Shown: piece after piece, positions 34,630 through 44,969 of the stretch | Layout of the letters: every line of letters starts with the position of its first letter | Position numbering within the stretch: position 1 is the first letter of the stretch | NCBI RefSeq assembly: GCF_038502225.1 | Contig: NC_091341.1 | Span: forward strand, 1,644,584 to 1,708,583 | Length of the DNA: 64,000 bases | Source of the DNA: Cherax quadricarinatus | Taxonomy: Eukaryota; Arthropoda; Malacostraca; Decapoda; Parastacidae | Reading direction: 5' to 3' | Notes under the pieces: model-generated | The model's database searches: none | The model's input: only the letters and a program-made list of their open reading frames with translations | Told to the model about the DNA's origin: nothing | Translations under genes and position numbers: made by a program

Positions 34630-34767
34630 TATAATTGCATTATTTTTGCTTAAATTTGGTCTGAAACCAAACTGGCAGGAGTTGAGTAAATTGAGTGATG
34701 CTAGAAAAGAGTATAATCTCATGTGGATTAACTTAAGGGAAATTTTGGATGACACTGGGAAGTTAGA
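34630..34767 (-). pseudogene. Jockey-like LINE RT fragment
   Basis: On -, residues such as RLYSFLASLNLLNSCQFGF and NNAIIKM match the RT region of the LINE at 58313-60901 (CQFGFRKNKSTNDAIIKM). The piece is ~140 bases and is cut on the right by the Tigger at 34770. Confidence 0.75.
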
Positions 34768-35027
34768 TACAGTGGAACCCAGGATTTCGTCCCGTGCGGA
34801 TATTGTAATAAAGTTGGTAGAATTACCGACAATATGTAAAGTAAAAGGACACAAGTGCAACTAATGACATTTTTATTGTGGCAACGTTTCACTCTCCAGG
34901 AGCTTTGTCAAGCCGTTACAAACAGTACATGGACACAGAGGGTATATATAGGCTCAGAGTGAGGTGCAATACTAGTGGTAGTACTACCACTACTACCACT
35001 AGTATTGCTCCTCACTCTGAGCCTATA

Positions 35028-36116
35028 CAGTGGACCCCCGAGTTTCATGATTAATCCGTTCCAGAGAGCCCGCTGAAGGTCGAAATTCACGAAACTCGAA
35101 ACCATTTTCCCCATAAGAAATAATGGAAATAAAATTAATCCATTCCAGACACCCAAAAATATTAAAATAAAATATTTTTTTTCAAATTAAATAAAGATTT
35201 ACATAATGAAAACAATCAGAAATCAAGTACATGCATTTAAAATAAATAATAATAACATTACACTTACCTTTACTGAAGACTTCTGGGTGGATGGAAGATG
35301 GGAGGAGGTGATAGGAGGAAGGTGTACACTATGGTTTGGAAGGAGAATCTCCTTCCATTAGGACTTTAGGTAGCAAGTCCTTATCTGGGGCTACTTCCCT
35401 TCTTCTTTTAATGCCACTGGGAACAACTTGAGAGTCACTGGACCCCTGGCGCACAAAATATCTATCCAGAGAGGTCTTTTTCTGGCATTTCTTTAAGATT
35501 TCCCTGAAGTGGGACACAACACTGTCATTGTACGTGTTGCAGACACGGTTTGTTTCAGCTTGGTCAGAGTGATACTTTTCAACAAAACTTTGCAACTCAT
35601 TCCACATTCCACACATGTCCTTAATCACTGAAGAAGGCACCTCATCCACTCCCTCTTCCTCCTCCTCTGAAGCAAGTTCCTCGGCTGTGGTCTGATGCTG
35701 TTCCAGTTGAAGCTCTTGCAGTTCGTCAGTGGTTAGCTCTTCCCTGTGGTCCTCCACCAACTCTTCCACATCCCCATCACTCACTTTATTTACCAAGGGG
35801 CTTGCACTAGCTTTCCTTGGATCCATGATGACTTATTTAGCAGTTGCAAGCACAAAAAACAATGGATTATTATGAAATGCATTGTATGAACCCGCGGGGT
35901 GATGGTCACGTGTTGGTAAACAATGGCACACTGAGCGTGAATGGCGTGGGAGACTGGCTTTGTGTGCGCAGTGACGGGCGGACGGGTACTGGATGGTCGC
36001 CGACACAAGAGTTTTTTCACGAAACTCGAAGCCAAATTTTTCCAAAAAAAAAAAAAAAACTCGCCGAAGGTCAAATTTCGCGAAAGTCGAGGCTGCCGAA
36101 ACTCGGGGGTCCACTG
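35028..36116 (-). mobile_element. Tigger internal-deletion derivative
   Basis: Ends are CAGTGGACCCCCGAGTTTCA and, inverted, CAGTGGACCCCCGAGTTTCG; TA flanks are 35026-35027 and 36117-36118. At 1089 bp it is less than half the full element, and the transposase core is missing. Confidence 0.9.
35329..35826 (-). CDS. Tigger-derived ORF: transposase C-terminal tail only
   Basis: The 165-codon ORF starts with transposase-like residues (MDPRKASASPLVNKV) that run directly into the acidic region (DGDVEELVEDHREELTTDEL) and the basic C-terminus (GIKRRREVAPDKDLLPKVL). Both HTH domains and the DDE/D domain are deleted, yet the frame is preserved to the normal end. It could be a neutral remnant or a small acidic protein; no function can be assigned. 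Confidence 0.6.
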   Translation of the reverse strand: MDPRKASASPLVNKVSDGDVEELVEDHREELTTDELQELQLEQHQTTAEELASEEEEEGVDEVPSSVIKDMCGMWNELQSFVEKYHSDQAETNRVCNTYNDSVVSHFREILKKCQKKTSLDRYFVRQGSSDSQVVPSGIKRRREVAPDKDLLPKVLMEGDSPSKP

Positions 36117-36870
36117 TAGTATATACCCTCTGTGTGCATGTACTGTTTGTAATGGCTTGACAAAGCTCCTGGAGAGCGAAATGTTGCCACAATAAAAATG
36201 TCACATTACACTAGTTGCACTTGTATCCTTTTACTTTACACGGTGCGGATATTGTACAATTCGGATTTCAATCACTTTTTTGGGCGAAATTTTACCCCGG
36301 GTTTCGTACCTCTGCTCGGAAATCGTCCATATCAGACGTGTCTGCCCGCCTGGGACATGACTGCTCACACGTATGTGACTCAGTCTGCCTCTGTCACTTG
36401 TTCAGTGAGCAATACTCCACACATTCATCCGAAACATTGGTGGTAGAGGGTGGTAGTGGTTGTGATGGTGGTAGAGGGTGGTAGTGAAGTTGTTGTAGGT
36501 GTGGATCAACGAAAAACAGTTAGCGGGAGATAGTGCTGTGGAGGCGATAATTTGCGAAAAGACAAGGCAGTTGCATGCAAATCTCGTAAAGAATATGCCA
36601 ATAAGAGTCTTCAATAAAGGTAAAAGTGATTTAAATGTTCATTTATCCATTACAGTTAGTGCTTTATATTTATTTCTCATTGTTTTCTGTATGTAAAACT
36701 ATAGTCATTCTCTATAAAATGTATTTTTTGTTAATATTTTTGGGTGTCTGGAACGGATTAATTGGATTTACATTATTTCTTATGGGAAATATTAGTTTGG
36801 TTTTCGTCCATTTCAGATTTCGACTGGCCTTCTGGAACAGATTAAGGACAAAAACCGGGGTTCCACTGTA

Positions 36871-37204
36871 TGGGACTATAGTTACTTACATCTGTTGGGT
36901 CTCCATTTTTGTGTATTGATTGACTGATTTTGTGAATTTATTATCAAACTGATCTCAATAGGATTAGTTGGAGCCAGATAGAGGGAGTTTAGGAAATTCA
37001 AACATGATAATCACCCTCTCAAATATTGGTACTGTACATGAGATTCTGCTAGCTAAACTTGATCCTATGGTACATAGGAAAGAAACATTTAACTTACTGG
37101 CTGGAGATATAGTTCACTGGGTTTGGTTAGGAAAATATCTCTGGTTTTGGTCAATTTCTGAAAAAACAGAATTTAAGAGTGTGTTCTAGGTCATCTAACT
37201 TTTC
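36871..37204. other. Unassigned stretch
   Basis: No TE signature or splice-bounded coding segment is recognised. A 73-codon open frame at 36968-37189 has no similarity I know of and no start context. Confidence 0.3.
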
Positions 37205-37860
37205 TTTCAATGAGCCGGCAGTATCCCACCAAGGCAGGGTGACCTAAAAAGAAAAACAATGGTTTTTCTTTTTAATTTAGTAATTTATACAGAAGGGGTT
37301 ACTAACCCCTTGCTCCTGGCATTTTAGTCACTTCTTATGACATGCGTGGCTTACAGAGGAAGAATTCTTTTCTACCGCCCCATGGAGACAAGAGGAAATC
37401 AAGAAGAACTAAAACTATTAAGAAAATAGAAGAAAACCCGAAAACCCAGATGGGTTTGTAAATATATATGCATGCACATGAATGTGTAGTGTCACCTAAA
37501 TGTAAGTAGAAGTAGCAAGATAAACCATATTTCGTGGCTTATAAGACTTGTTTTAGTTGTAATGGCTCAACATTGGATGTAACTGGAAGAGCTATAGCCC
37601 ACCCCACACCCCAAACCTATAGTTCCCGTCACTGTCCTTCAGTTTATAGGACGCAGGGTGGTTTTTGGAGACATTTTATGGAAAAAACATGCATCTATTA
37701 AGCCGCAAAATACAGTACCTATTATCCTGCATATTTGTGAGACAAAAAAATAAAGACACCAGCGATCCTACCATCACATAAAACAATTACTGGTTTCCGT
37801 TTCACACTCACTTGACAGGACGGTAGTACCTTCCTGGGTGGTTGCTGTCTACCAAGATCA
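37205..37860 (+). mobile_element. Dispersed repeat R (RTE-3'-related), copy 1
   Basis: Begins with an RTE-like LINE 3' end (CCCACCAAGGCAGGGTGACC), then GGCTTACAGAGGAAGAATTC, AAGTAGAAGTAGCAAGATA and CCTACCATCACATAAAAC, ending near GGGTGGTTGCTGTCTACCA. The same order occurs at 51168-56866, and reversed at 40888-42602. A MITE interrupts it at 37523-37715. Confidence 0.7.
37523..37715. mobile_element. Short DNA-transposon MITE in repeat R
   Basis: Imperfect inverted ends (ATATTTCGTGGCTTATAAGA and, inverted, GTATTTTGCGGCTTAATAGA) with TA on both sides, inside otherwise continuous repeat R. There is no ORF. The superfamily is not certain. Confidence 0.55.
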
Positions 37861-37879
37861 TCATATCACTTCTTATTTC

Positions 37880-39060
37880 ATTTAATCTGCTAGCATAATA
37901 CATCTGTTTAGACTTCCCTATTACTCTGATAAGTACTGATATATAGTTTTTGGTTTGTTCTTTAGTTATTAGGCCCAATCTACAATAAATTTTTTTTTAG
38001 AAATGTTTCTATCAATGAACCTGAGTATGATATTTGTTAACCATGGGTTACCTAGTCTCTTTGCTCTGATCTACTTAATTTTATTAGGATAATGTCTATT
38101 GCAAAGGCTTTGTATTTTTTACAGAAAAATAATGACCCATTCGTCAATACTCCTGTTGTCAGTAAACTCTGTGTCAGTCAATGTGACTTACTACTGTAGT
38201 GAAGTTATTTAACGATGTCTCATCATGGAGACGAAATGAAATCATAGTAGTTCCAAGTGGTAGCTTACATATGTTGGTTATGAGGAAAGTGGGGTAGTGA
38301 TCAGTAGTTTTGTCTTTGATTATCCCTACTTTGAGAGGAGCTATTATATTGGTCCAGATATAGTCAACTGTGGTTGCACTTGTCTTGGTTATTCTTGTTG
38401 ATTTAATTATAGCTGGTATGAGCAAGGAATTATTCATGATGTTAATGAAATCAGATACTTGAGGGTCACCATCGAGTATTAGATAATGTTTGTTTAACTG
38501 CTTATTAGTTGTTAGGTTATTTAGGTTGTCACTAAAGATGGGGATATAACTATGATGTAGCCCGCAGACTGCTCTATCTGCAATAAGATTTTTTAGGTTT
38601 TTGGTTGAAATGTTAGTAAATATATATTTGCCAAATTCATCACTGAAACATGTAGAGTTACTGTATATTAGTTAATTTTAGTAGTAGATGGCAGTCCCTC
38701 CCCCATCTGATCAAGCCTGCAGTTGTGAATGGCTGTGTATGCAGATAAGGTACAGATGTCTGTTGTGCCATGTTTCAGCCAGGTTTCAGTAAGTATAATA
38801 AGAGAGATGTTTTCACTGAAAGAATCTAGGAACGTTAGGTCATTGTAGTGGTTACTCAGGGATTTAAAATTGTAGCCAAATATTAATATATTCCTGGTGT
38901 TGCTGGGAGCAGCTTTTGCTTGACTTGCTGTGCAGTATATACAGTTATTTTCAGAGAAGTACTGATTACTGTTTTGATGAGATAGGAGATTTAATTCAGG
39001 GTCAATGTTAGCATTCATGAATTATGAAGTGGGATTAGGAAAATGATGGATGAGGTAGTG
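37880..39060 (-). pseudogene. Jockey-like LINE, endonuclease half
   Basis: On -, the endonuclease is readable in pieces: NILIFGYNFKSLSNHYNDL, LIILTETWLKHGTTD (near 38800), VDYIWTNI and TTDHYPTFLITN (near 38300), then FRLHDETSLNNF. The region left of 38170 matches the linker upstream of the RT in the copy at 58313-60901. Several stops and frame changes are present and the RT is absent. Confidence 0.75.
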
Positions 39061-39347
39061 ATACAAGTAGTGGAGTGAGAACAGAATTACATACTTAGGT
39101 GGTATGACTATTTAACAAATAAAATTAGTAATGAAATTAAGGACAATGTATAGAGTACTAGTCTATGACAAGTAACTTATAAGACAAAATATGGTAAAAA
39201 CTTTGTTAATAAAATATAAACAGTGCAGGTAAATACAAAGTAAAGTGTTACACAATGAGCTAGGAAACAGGATATAGAAAGACAGAAGAATTTATCTATA
39301 ACAATATAATAATATGTAATCAGCTACGAAAATAAGGACAATGTTGT

Positions 39348-39534
39348 TGGGTAAGACACATATGCAACAGTTAGGTATCTTTATTTCAAAACGTTTCGCC
39401 TACACAGTAGGCTTCTTCAGTCGAGTACAGAAAAGCCTACTGTGTAGGCGAAACGTTTCGAAATAAAGATACCTAACTGTTGCATATGTGTCTTACCTAA
39501 CAACCTGTCGGTATTTTATACCATTTTAATGTTC
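39348..39534. mobile_element. Penelope-derived inverted-repeat insertion, 187 bp
   Basis: AAGGACAATGTTGT occurs at 39334-39347 and 39535-39548, a 14-base target duplication. Arms are complementary: TAAGACACATATGCAACAGT ... CCTACACAGTAGGC on the left, and the reverse order on the right. Each arm has a GAAACGTTT-type segment followed by AAATAAAGATACC. Confidence 0.8.
39385..39427 (-). ncRNA. Hammerhead-like ribozyme motif in Penelope-derived insert
   Basis: On -, CUGAAGA (complement of 39414-39420) fits the canonical CUGANGA core. Stem II is AGCCUAC-UGU-GUAGGC, followed by GAAA and the minimal AC/GU stem III. Predicted stem I pairs CUCGA with UUGA plus one G.U pair. On the + strand arm the GAAAC side is kept but the CUGAAGA side is disrupted at the palindrome centre. 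Confidence 0.6.
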
Positions 39535-39710
39535 AAGGACAATGTTGTACAGAGAATGAGTCTAGATGATGTAACTTATTGCACAAAATAAGGTAAAAAA
39601 TATTAGTTAGGCAAATATGAACAATGCAAGGTAAGAAACTACTGAATGATCTAATAAATAGAATATAAAATAACAAAAGAATTTATCTATGTATAACGAA
39701 GTGTAAAAAC

Positions 39711-40887
39711 AGAAGAATTAATCAATAACAAACAAGGTGAAGGAATGACACTATTAATTGCACATCAATAAGATAGAAGGTACATTGCACTGTATGTGGA
39801 CTATAGTAGGTATAATCTGTGGACTATTCAGTCTCAGTCAAGCCTGTGTGTCTAAGGAAGTTTGTTAGATTGTGTTCACTAGTTATTTCATACACGTGAA
39901 ATGTGGTAGATTTTTTAACTGATTTTACCATCTAATGTAAAACATTTATGAATGTTGACCTTAAGTTCACATTTGAGTTTTCATAGCCTATACAATAAGC
40001 CCTATTGCTTTTTCTTAGACACTCCTTTACGAACACATTACTCTTACTGGCAGTTCCACACCCTGTTTGCTGGTAGGGAAACTGGTGGTGGAAGAATATA
40101 TCATGGTCTCATTGCATACTCATGCTAGTGAGGTAGTGTTACCCCATGATGCACTGCATGGGCCTGTCTGGTCTCAGATTTTTTCGAAGGCATGAAGAGG
40201 ATGGAGGAGATCCAAACAGTTGAGGTGGGGTCAAAAATATTGGCAGATTGCATATTTAAAGGGACGAAAAATTGTGCATACACGTACATTGGACACTCAG
40301 TCATCACCTGCATACTAGTGCACTGGACACAGTTAAAAGATCAAATACAATATTCCCTAGGCATAAACAGATATTAATGGGAATGCTATGATAGTATCAC
40401 ATTTACATTTTTAACATGTTTTGTATCAATGTGTGAAAGAATTATTTGTTTTAGATAAACATACCAATTTAGCATCAACAGAATATGAAGTTATGTAGAA
40501 TGTTTGTTTTACTAGATATGGTCCATAGAACAGTGTTGGTTGATGTGATATTCTATAGTAAGATGAGCAACTACTCATACACTGTCGAAAGTGTTAAGTA
40601 ATATGTAGTAAAATAATGAATATTAAAGTTGGATGGCTGCTTTTTTTTTTTTAATTCAGTACATGTATATAATCCTTGTAATCTATTTATACTCTATGTT
40701 CAGGGTATTGTTATAAAAAATGTTATATAAGAAGTACTTAATATATCTACAGTATAGTAGTATAGTACAGCCTGCTCTTTTATAAAGCTATTCTATATAG
40801 TACTGTTTTATGTAAATGCAACTGAAGAAGAGTATCCAAAATTGAATAATACGAAGGCCAATCCATATGCCAATCAATTTTGGAGGT
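39711..40887. other. Unassigned AT-rich stretch
   Basis: The first part may still be LINE 5' sequence. Beyond that I see no repeat boundary, no splice-bounded coding segment and no RNA gene. Confidence 0.35.
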
Positions 40888-41106
40888 GTGTGTGTACTTT
40901 CCTAGGTAGTAGGTTGGTAGACAGTAACCACCCAGGGAGGTACTACCGTCCTGCTAAGTGAGTGTAAAACGCAAACCTGTAATTGTTTCATATGATGGTA
41001 GGATTGCTGGTGTCTTTTTTGTCTCATAAATATGCAAGATTTCAGATATGTCTTGCTACTTCTACTTACACTTAGGTCACACTACACATGCATGTACAAG
41101 CATATA

Positions 41107-42134
41107 CAGTGGACCCTCGACCAACGATGGCATCGATTAACGATAAATCCAACTAGCGATACATTTTAACGCAAAATTTTTGCCTCGACTAGCGCTAAAA
41201 AACTCAACCAACATTATTTGTTCCGTCAGACGCGTCCACTTCTGGCCAGTGTTTACAAGCCAGCCAGCCACTGCGGTCACTTCCAAGCATACAATCGGAA
41301 CATTTCATGTTATCACAGCCTTTTTAGTGATTGCACCTGCAAAATAAGTCACCATGGGCCCCAAGAAATCTTCTAGTGCCAACCCTACAACAAAAAGGGT
41401 GAGAATTACTATGGATATGAAGAAAGAGATCATTGCTAAGTATGAAAGTGGAGTGCGTGTCTCCGAGCTGGCCAGGTTGTACACAAAACCCCAATCAACC
41501 ATCGCTACTATTGTGGCCAAGAAAACGGCAATCAAGGAAGCTGTTCTTGCCAAAGGTGCAACTATGTTTTCGAAACTGAGATCGCAAGTACTCGAAGATG
41601 TTGAGAGACTGTCATTGGTGTGGATAAACGAAAAACAGATAGCAGGAGATAGCATCTCTCAAGCAATCATATGTGAAAAGGCTAGGAAGTTGCATGATGA
41701 TTTAATGAAAAAAATGCCAGCAACTAGTGGTGATGTGAGTGAATTTAAGGCCAGCAAAGGTTGGTTTGAGAGATTTAAAGGGAAGGGAAGTAACCCCGGA
41801 AAAGGACTTGCCACCTCAAGTCCTAATGGAAGGGGATTCCCCTTCTAAACACTAAGACCATCAACACACTCCCCTCCTCCCATCCCAACAATCATCACCA
41901 GATCTTCAATAAAGGTAAGTGTCATGTAACTGTGCATGTCTTCTTCAGTTTGTGTGTATTAAAATTAATATTTCATGTGGTAAAAAAATTTTTTTTTTCA
42001 TACTTTGGGGTGTCCTACACGGACTAATTTGATTTCCATTATTTCTTATGGGGAAAATTAACTTGACTAACGATAATTTTGACTAACGATGAGCTCTCAG
42101 GAACGGATTAATAGCGCTAGTCGAGGGTCCACTG
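41107..42134 (+). mobile_element. Tigger internal-deletion derivative (1028 bp)
   Basis: Ends are CAGTGGACCCTCGACCAACG and, inverted, CAGTGGACCCTCGACTAGCG, with TA at 41105-41106 and 42135-42136. The 5' half of the transposase gene and the extreme 3' end are kept, and the catalytic part is deleted. Confidence 0.9.
41354..41848 (+). CDS. Tigger-derived ORF: DNA-binding domains only
   Basis: ATG at 41354 is in ACCATGG context. Residues 1-~142 align with the intact transposase at 25338-27128, covering the CENP-B HTH (MDMKKEIIAKYESGVRVSEL) and the second HTH (KLHDDLMKKMPATSGDV, SKGWFERFKG). After residue ~143 the deletion joins a shifted frame of the gene's 3' end, adding ~22 residues (NPGKGLATSSPNGRGFPF) to a TAA. 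There is no DDE/D domain. Such a protein could bind Tigger ends without cutting, a possible repressor; this is inference. Confidence 0.65.
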   Translation: MGPKKSSSANPTTKRVRITMDMKKEIIAKYESGVRVSELARLYTKPQSTIATIVAKKTAIKEAVLAKGATMFSKLRSQVLEDVERLSLVWINEKQIAGDSISQAIICEKARKLHDDLMKKMPATSGDVSEFKASKGWFERFKGKGSNPGKGLATSSPNGRGFPF

Positions 42135-42316
42135 TACTATATACACACCCCTCTGGGTTTTCTTCTATTTTCTTACTAATTCTTGTTCTGGTTTATTTCC
42201 TCTTATCTCCATGGGGAAGTGGAACAGAATTCTTCCTCCCTAAGCCATGCATGTCGTAAGAGGCAACTAACATGGTGGGAGCAAGGGGACAGTAACTCCT
42301 TCTCCTGTATACATTA

Positions 42317-42531
42317 CAGTGGAACCTCAGTTTTTGTATGCCCTAATCTGTCTGTAAAACTATAGTTATTCTCCATAAAATGTATTTTTTGTTAATATTT
42401 TTGGGTGTCTGCAATGGATTAATTGGATTTACATTATTTCTTATACGAAATATTAACAAAAGTTATATTTCATAGAGAATAACTATAGTTTTACATACAG
42501 ACTAGGGCATACAAAAACCAAGGTTCCACTG
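42317..42531. mobile_element. Foldback Tigger-type MITE (215 bp)
   Basis: Ends CAGTGGAACCTCAGTTTTTG and, inverted, CAGTGGAACCTTGGTTTTTG; TA flanks at 42315-42316 and 42532-42533. Inverted homology continues inward for most of the element (CTGTAAAACTATAGTTATTC against its complement near 42475-42500), so it can fold into a long hairpin. The 264 bases after repeat R (42603-42866) show nothing. Confidence 0.85.
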
Positions 42532-42866
42532 TACTAACGTTAAAAAGAGAAACTTTCGTTTTTCTTTTTGGGCCTCAGTGGGATATGGCCAGTTTGTTGA
42601 AAGAAAGAAGAAACTAAGTACGTACGTACTTTATTAGTCGCATTTACAAAAAATTGCACAACATATATAGAAGTTTTATGAGAGAGCTGACTTATCTAAA
42701 CTTGGAAGTCAAATGCAAAGTACAGTATACAACTATGTTACACTAATACAATATTGATTAATTAATAAGTGAGGGGACCAACTGATTTCCGTTATTTTTT
42801 TAAGTAATCAATAACTGTTTCTTAAAAATTTTCTATAATACACATTATAATAACAGAAAGAAGTCC

Positions 42867-43925
42867 TTAACCCTTTCAGGGTCGAGAGGCCCTCTCCTAA
42901 ACTCGTTCTCAGGTTCAAAAATTTTTCGGAAAAAAAAATTATTTTTCTTAGGAAATGATAGAGAATCTTGTCCCGATCATATTGACACCAAAAGTATGAA
43001 ATTTGATGCAAAGTTAGCAGTCTTCACGATGTTTACGCATCGGCAATTTCACCCACTTTGAGCCCTATTTTCAGCCAATTCCAATGTACAAGTCGACAAA
43101 AATCATATCTATTTCGCTAGAACTTCATTTTTTCTATCAAATGAGTACAACAAACCACCCATTTACCGATTTCAACTATCCAATAAAGTGGTCAGAAATT
43201 GGAAATTTTGCCAATTTCACACAAATTTCAGAAGATGGCAATTTCCAAATAGGGTCCAGAATAAACAACAGACATTTCTGGCACTAAAATAACATTTTCT
43301 CTGTTCATCAGTCATGTCCCCAGGTCCCTCTTACATCTCTTGCTTTCCACTTTGAATTTTTATTCTCACAAAAAAATAGAAGATTTACTGTTATGCAGAC
43401 TACTAGATTAGTGTAGGAATGGTGTAGAAATGGTATAAATAATATCAGTGCACTTGTAAAAGAATATTAGACTCACCAGTTGACATGTATTGGATGCTTG
43501 GCATGATTTGTTTACTTTTGAACTTTGGTAAAAACCGAACATTTCTGCTACTTTGAGCTCAATTTCAAGGTACTTTTCATTATGAAACCAATCAAAATCA
43601 TCTCCATTTCTGTAATATGTCTTCCATTCTATAAAATGAGACCAGGAAAACTAAAATACAACCATAAATACCATATGAAAATACACTGCAAAGTCGCTGT
43701 TTTAAACCAAAAACACGGTCGGAGTTTTTTTTTCTCATTATGCACTGTGTGCTGCAGGATTTTTTTTATACTGTGCACACTGACCACATAGACCCATTCT
43801 TTCATATGTAGGCCTACCAGCTTTCTCTCACTAGATTTGAAGGCGCTAGAATTTAGGCGTACTAGTACATCAATAACCCTGGCGCGTAAGCCATACTAGT
43901 ACGTCGAAAACCCTGAAAGGGTTAA
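42867..43925 (-). mobile_element. piggyBac-like TTAA MITE, complete, reversed
   Basis: TTAA at 42867-42870 and 43922-43925. Terminal repeat CCCTTTCAGGGT at both ends. Two TACTAGTAC palindromes lie near 43860 and 43893 with GGCGCGTAAG between them, at the same end as in the 3254 copy after reversal. Confidence 0.87.
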
Positions 43926-43944
43926 ATTTTCAATCAAACATCTC

Positions 43945-44969
43945 TTAACCCTTTCACTGTCCAAACCCCCAAAATTATTACTGCTCTCAGCAACCATTCT
44001 TTAAAAAAATATTTTTTATTCTGAAATGGTAGAGGATCTTATTTTTTACAGGTAATGACACCAACAGTACGAAATTTAATGGAAAACTTGTGGAATTGCA
44101 CAGGCATAAAGTAGTTTTGGAACAATTAATGCATCGGCAATTTTGCCGACTCTGAATCCTATTTTAAGCTAATTCCATTCCCCCATTCAAACACATTATT
44201 AGCTATTTCACAAGTATGCCTTCCATTCTATAATTTATCACAAGAAGCCACCCATTCATCTATTTTAACTACTCTAAAAAATACACAGAATTTAGTAATT
44301 TGGTCAGTTTTACACATAATTTCCTATATAGTATTTATTAATCATGTTCCCAGGCTTCTCCTGTATGACACTTGCCTTCCATTTTGAATTGTTAATACAC
44401 AAAAATAGAAAATTTACTCTATTTCTTGGACAATAAAATATAACCAGGAATGATTGGTTATGGTTTATGGTGACCCAATAATTGAATCACACCTATTAAA
44501 AACCCATAAAACAGACTGGGGGGATGTAGTGGGGGCCTTACCCATCCTCAGGAATATCAGCCAAAATCAAATATGTCCAGTACTTTGAACTCAGTATCAA
44601 GCTATTTCTGATCCTGAAGCAAATCAAAATCATCTCTATTTCAGCAGCATGTCTTCCATTTTACCAAATGATGCCAAGAAACAGCCAATAAAACCATGAA
44701 AAACCATCTGAAAAAACACCTTTAATTTGATATTTTAAACTATCCACACAATCAGAGCTTTGTTTTTCCCATTATGCACTGCATGGGGCAGGATTTTTTC
44801 TTTATACATGTACTGTGCATACTCACCGCACAGACTCATTCTCTCATATCTAGGCCAAAATTTACCACTCACAGCTTATCTGAGTGAACTGAGCTCATGA
44901 CACAGAACTACACGAGAGACTCTGGCCTCAGTGGCATAGTTCTGTGTGACAGCTACTGAAAACATTAAC
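43945..44969 (+). mobile_element. Older piggyBac-like MITE
   Basis: The left end is TTAACCCTTTCACTGTCC at 43945. The right end is eroded, finishing at the TTAA (44966-44969) that also starts the next element. The body matches 4512-6314 without the ~0.95 kb insert. Confidence 0.7.

Larger units (their letters stand above)
34808..36242. mobile_element. Penelope-derived inverted-repeat element, interrupted by Tigger
   Basis: The 14-base GTGCGGATATTGTA occurs at 34794-34807 and 36243-36256, a target duplication. The insert's arms are complementary over ~180 bases (AAAGTAAAAGGACACAAGTG ... CTCCAGGAGCTTTGTCAAGC and its complement). The same palindrome is intact at 61752-62110. The right arm carries UUGACAAAGCUCC..GAGAGCGAAAU, a mutated hammerhead-like motif. 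A Tigger (35028-36116) is inserted near the centre, just right of it. Confidence 0.75.
34770..36868 (+). mobile_element. Decayed Tigger hosting a Penelope-derived inverted repeat
   Basis: Ends are CAGTGGAACCCAGGATTTCG and, inverted, CAGTGGAACCCCGGTTTTTG; TA flanks are 34768-34769 and 36869-36870. Inside, right of the nested insert, a short transposase remnant is readable at about 36497-36600 (INEKQLAGDS, IICEKTRQLHANLVKNMP), preceded by a short GGTAGAGGGTGGTAGTG minisatellite (36437-36490). The nested insert occupies 34808-36242. Confidence 0.82.
39061..39710 (-). repeat. Tandem ~190 bp units in the LINE 5' region
   Basis: Two related units are seen, about 39146-39332 and 39333-39710 excluding an insert at 39348-39534. 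Both contain AGGACAATGT, GTCTA.GA..A.GTAACTTAT, ACAAAATA.GGTAAAAA and AGAATTTATCTAT in the same order. They sit directly upstream of the endonuclease half on -, so they are probably 5' UTR units. Confidence 0.55.
40888..42602 (-). mobile_element. Dispersed repeat R, copy 2 (reversed), with two Tigger-type insertions
   Basis: Reading on - gives the same order as 37205-37860: CCACTGAGGCCCAAAAAG end, GGCTTAGGGAGGAAGAATTC, AAGTAGAAGTAGCAAGAC, CCTACCATCATATGAAAC, GGGTGGTTACTGTCTACC. Interrupted by a Tigger at 41107-42134 and a foldback MITE at 42317-42531. Confidence 0.7.

Noticed and set aside
36968..37189. A 73-codon ORF
   Set aside because: No known motif, no start context and no splice sites; such a length is expected by chance.
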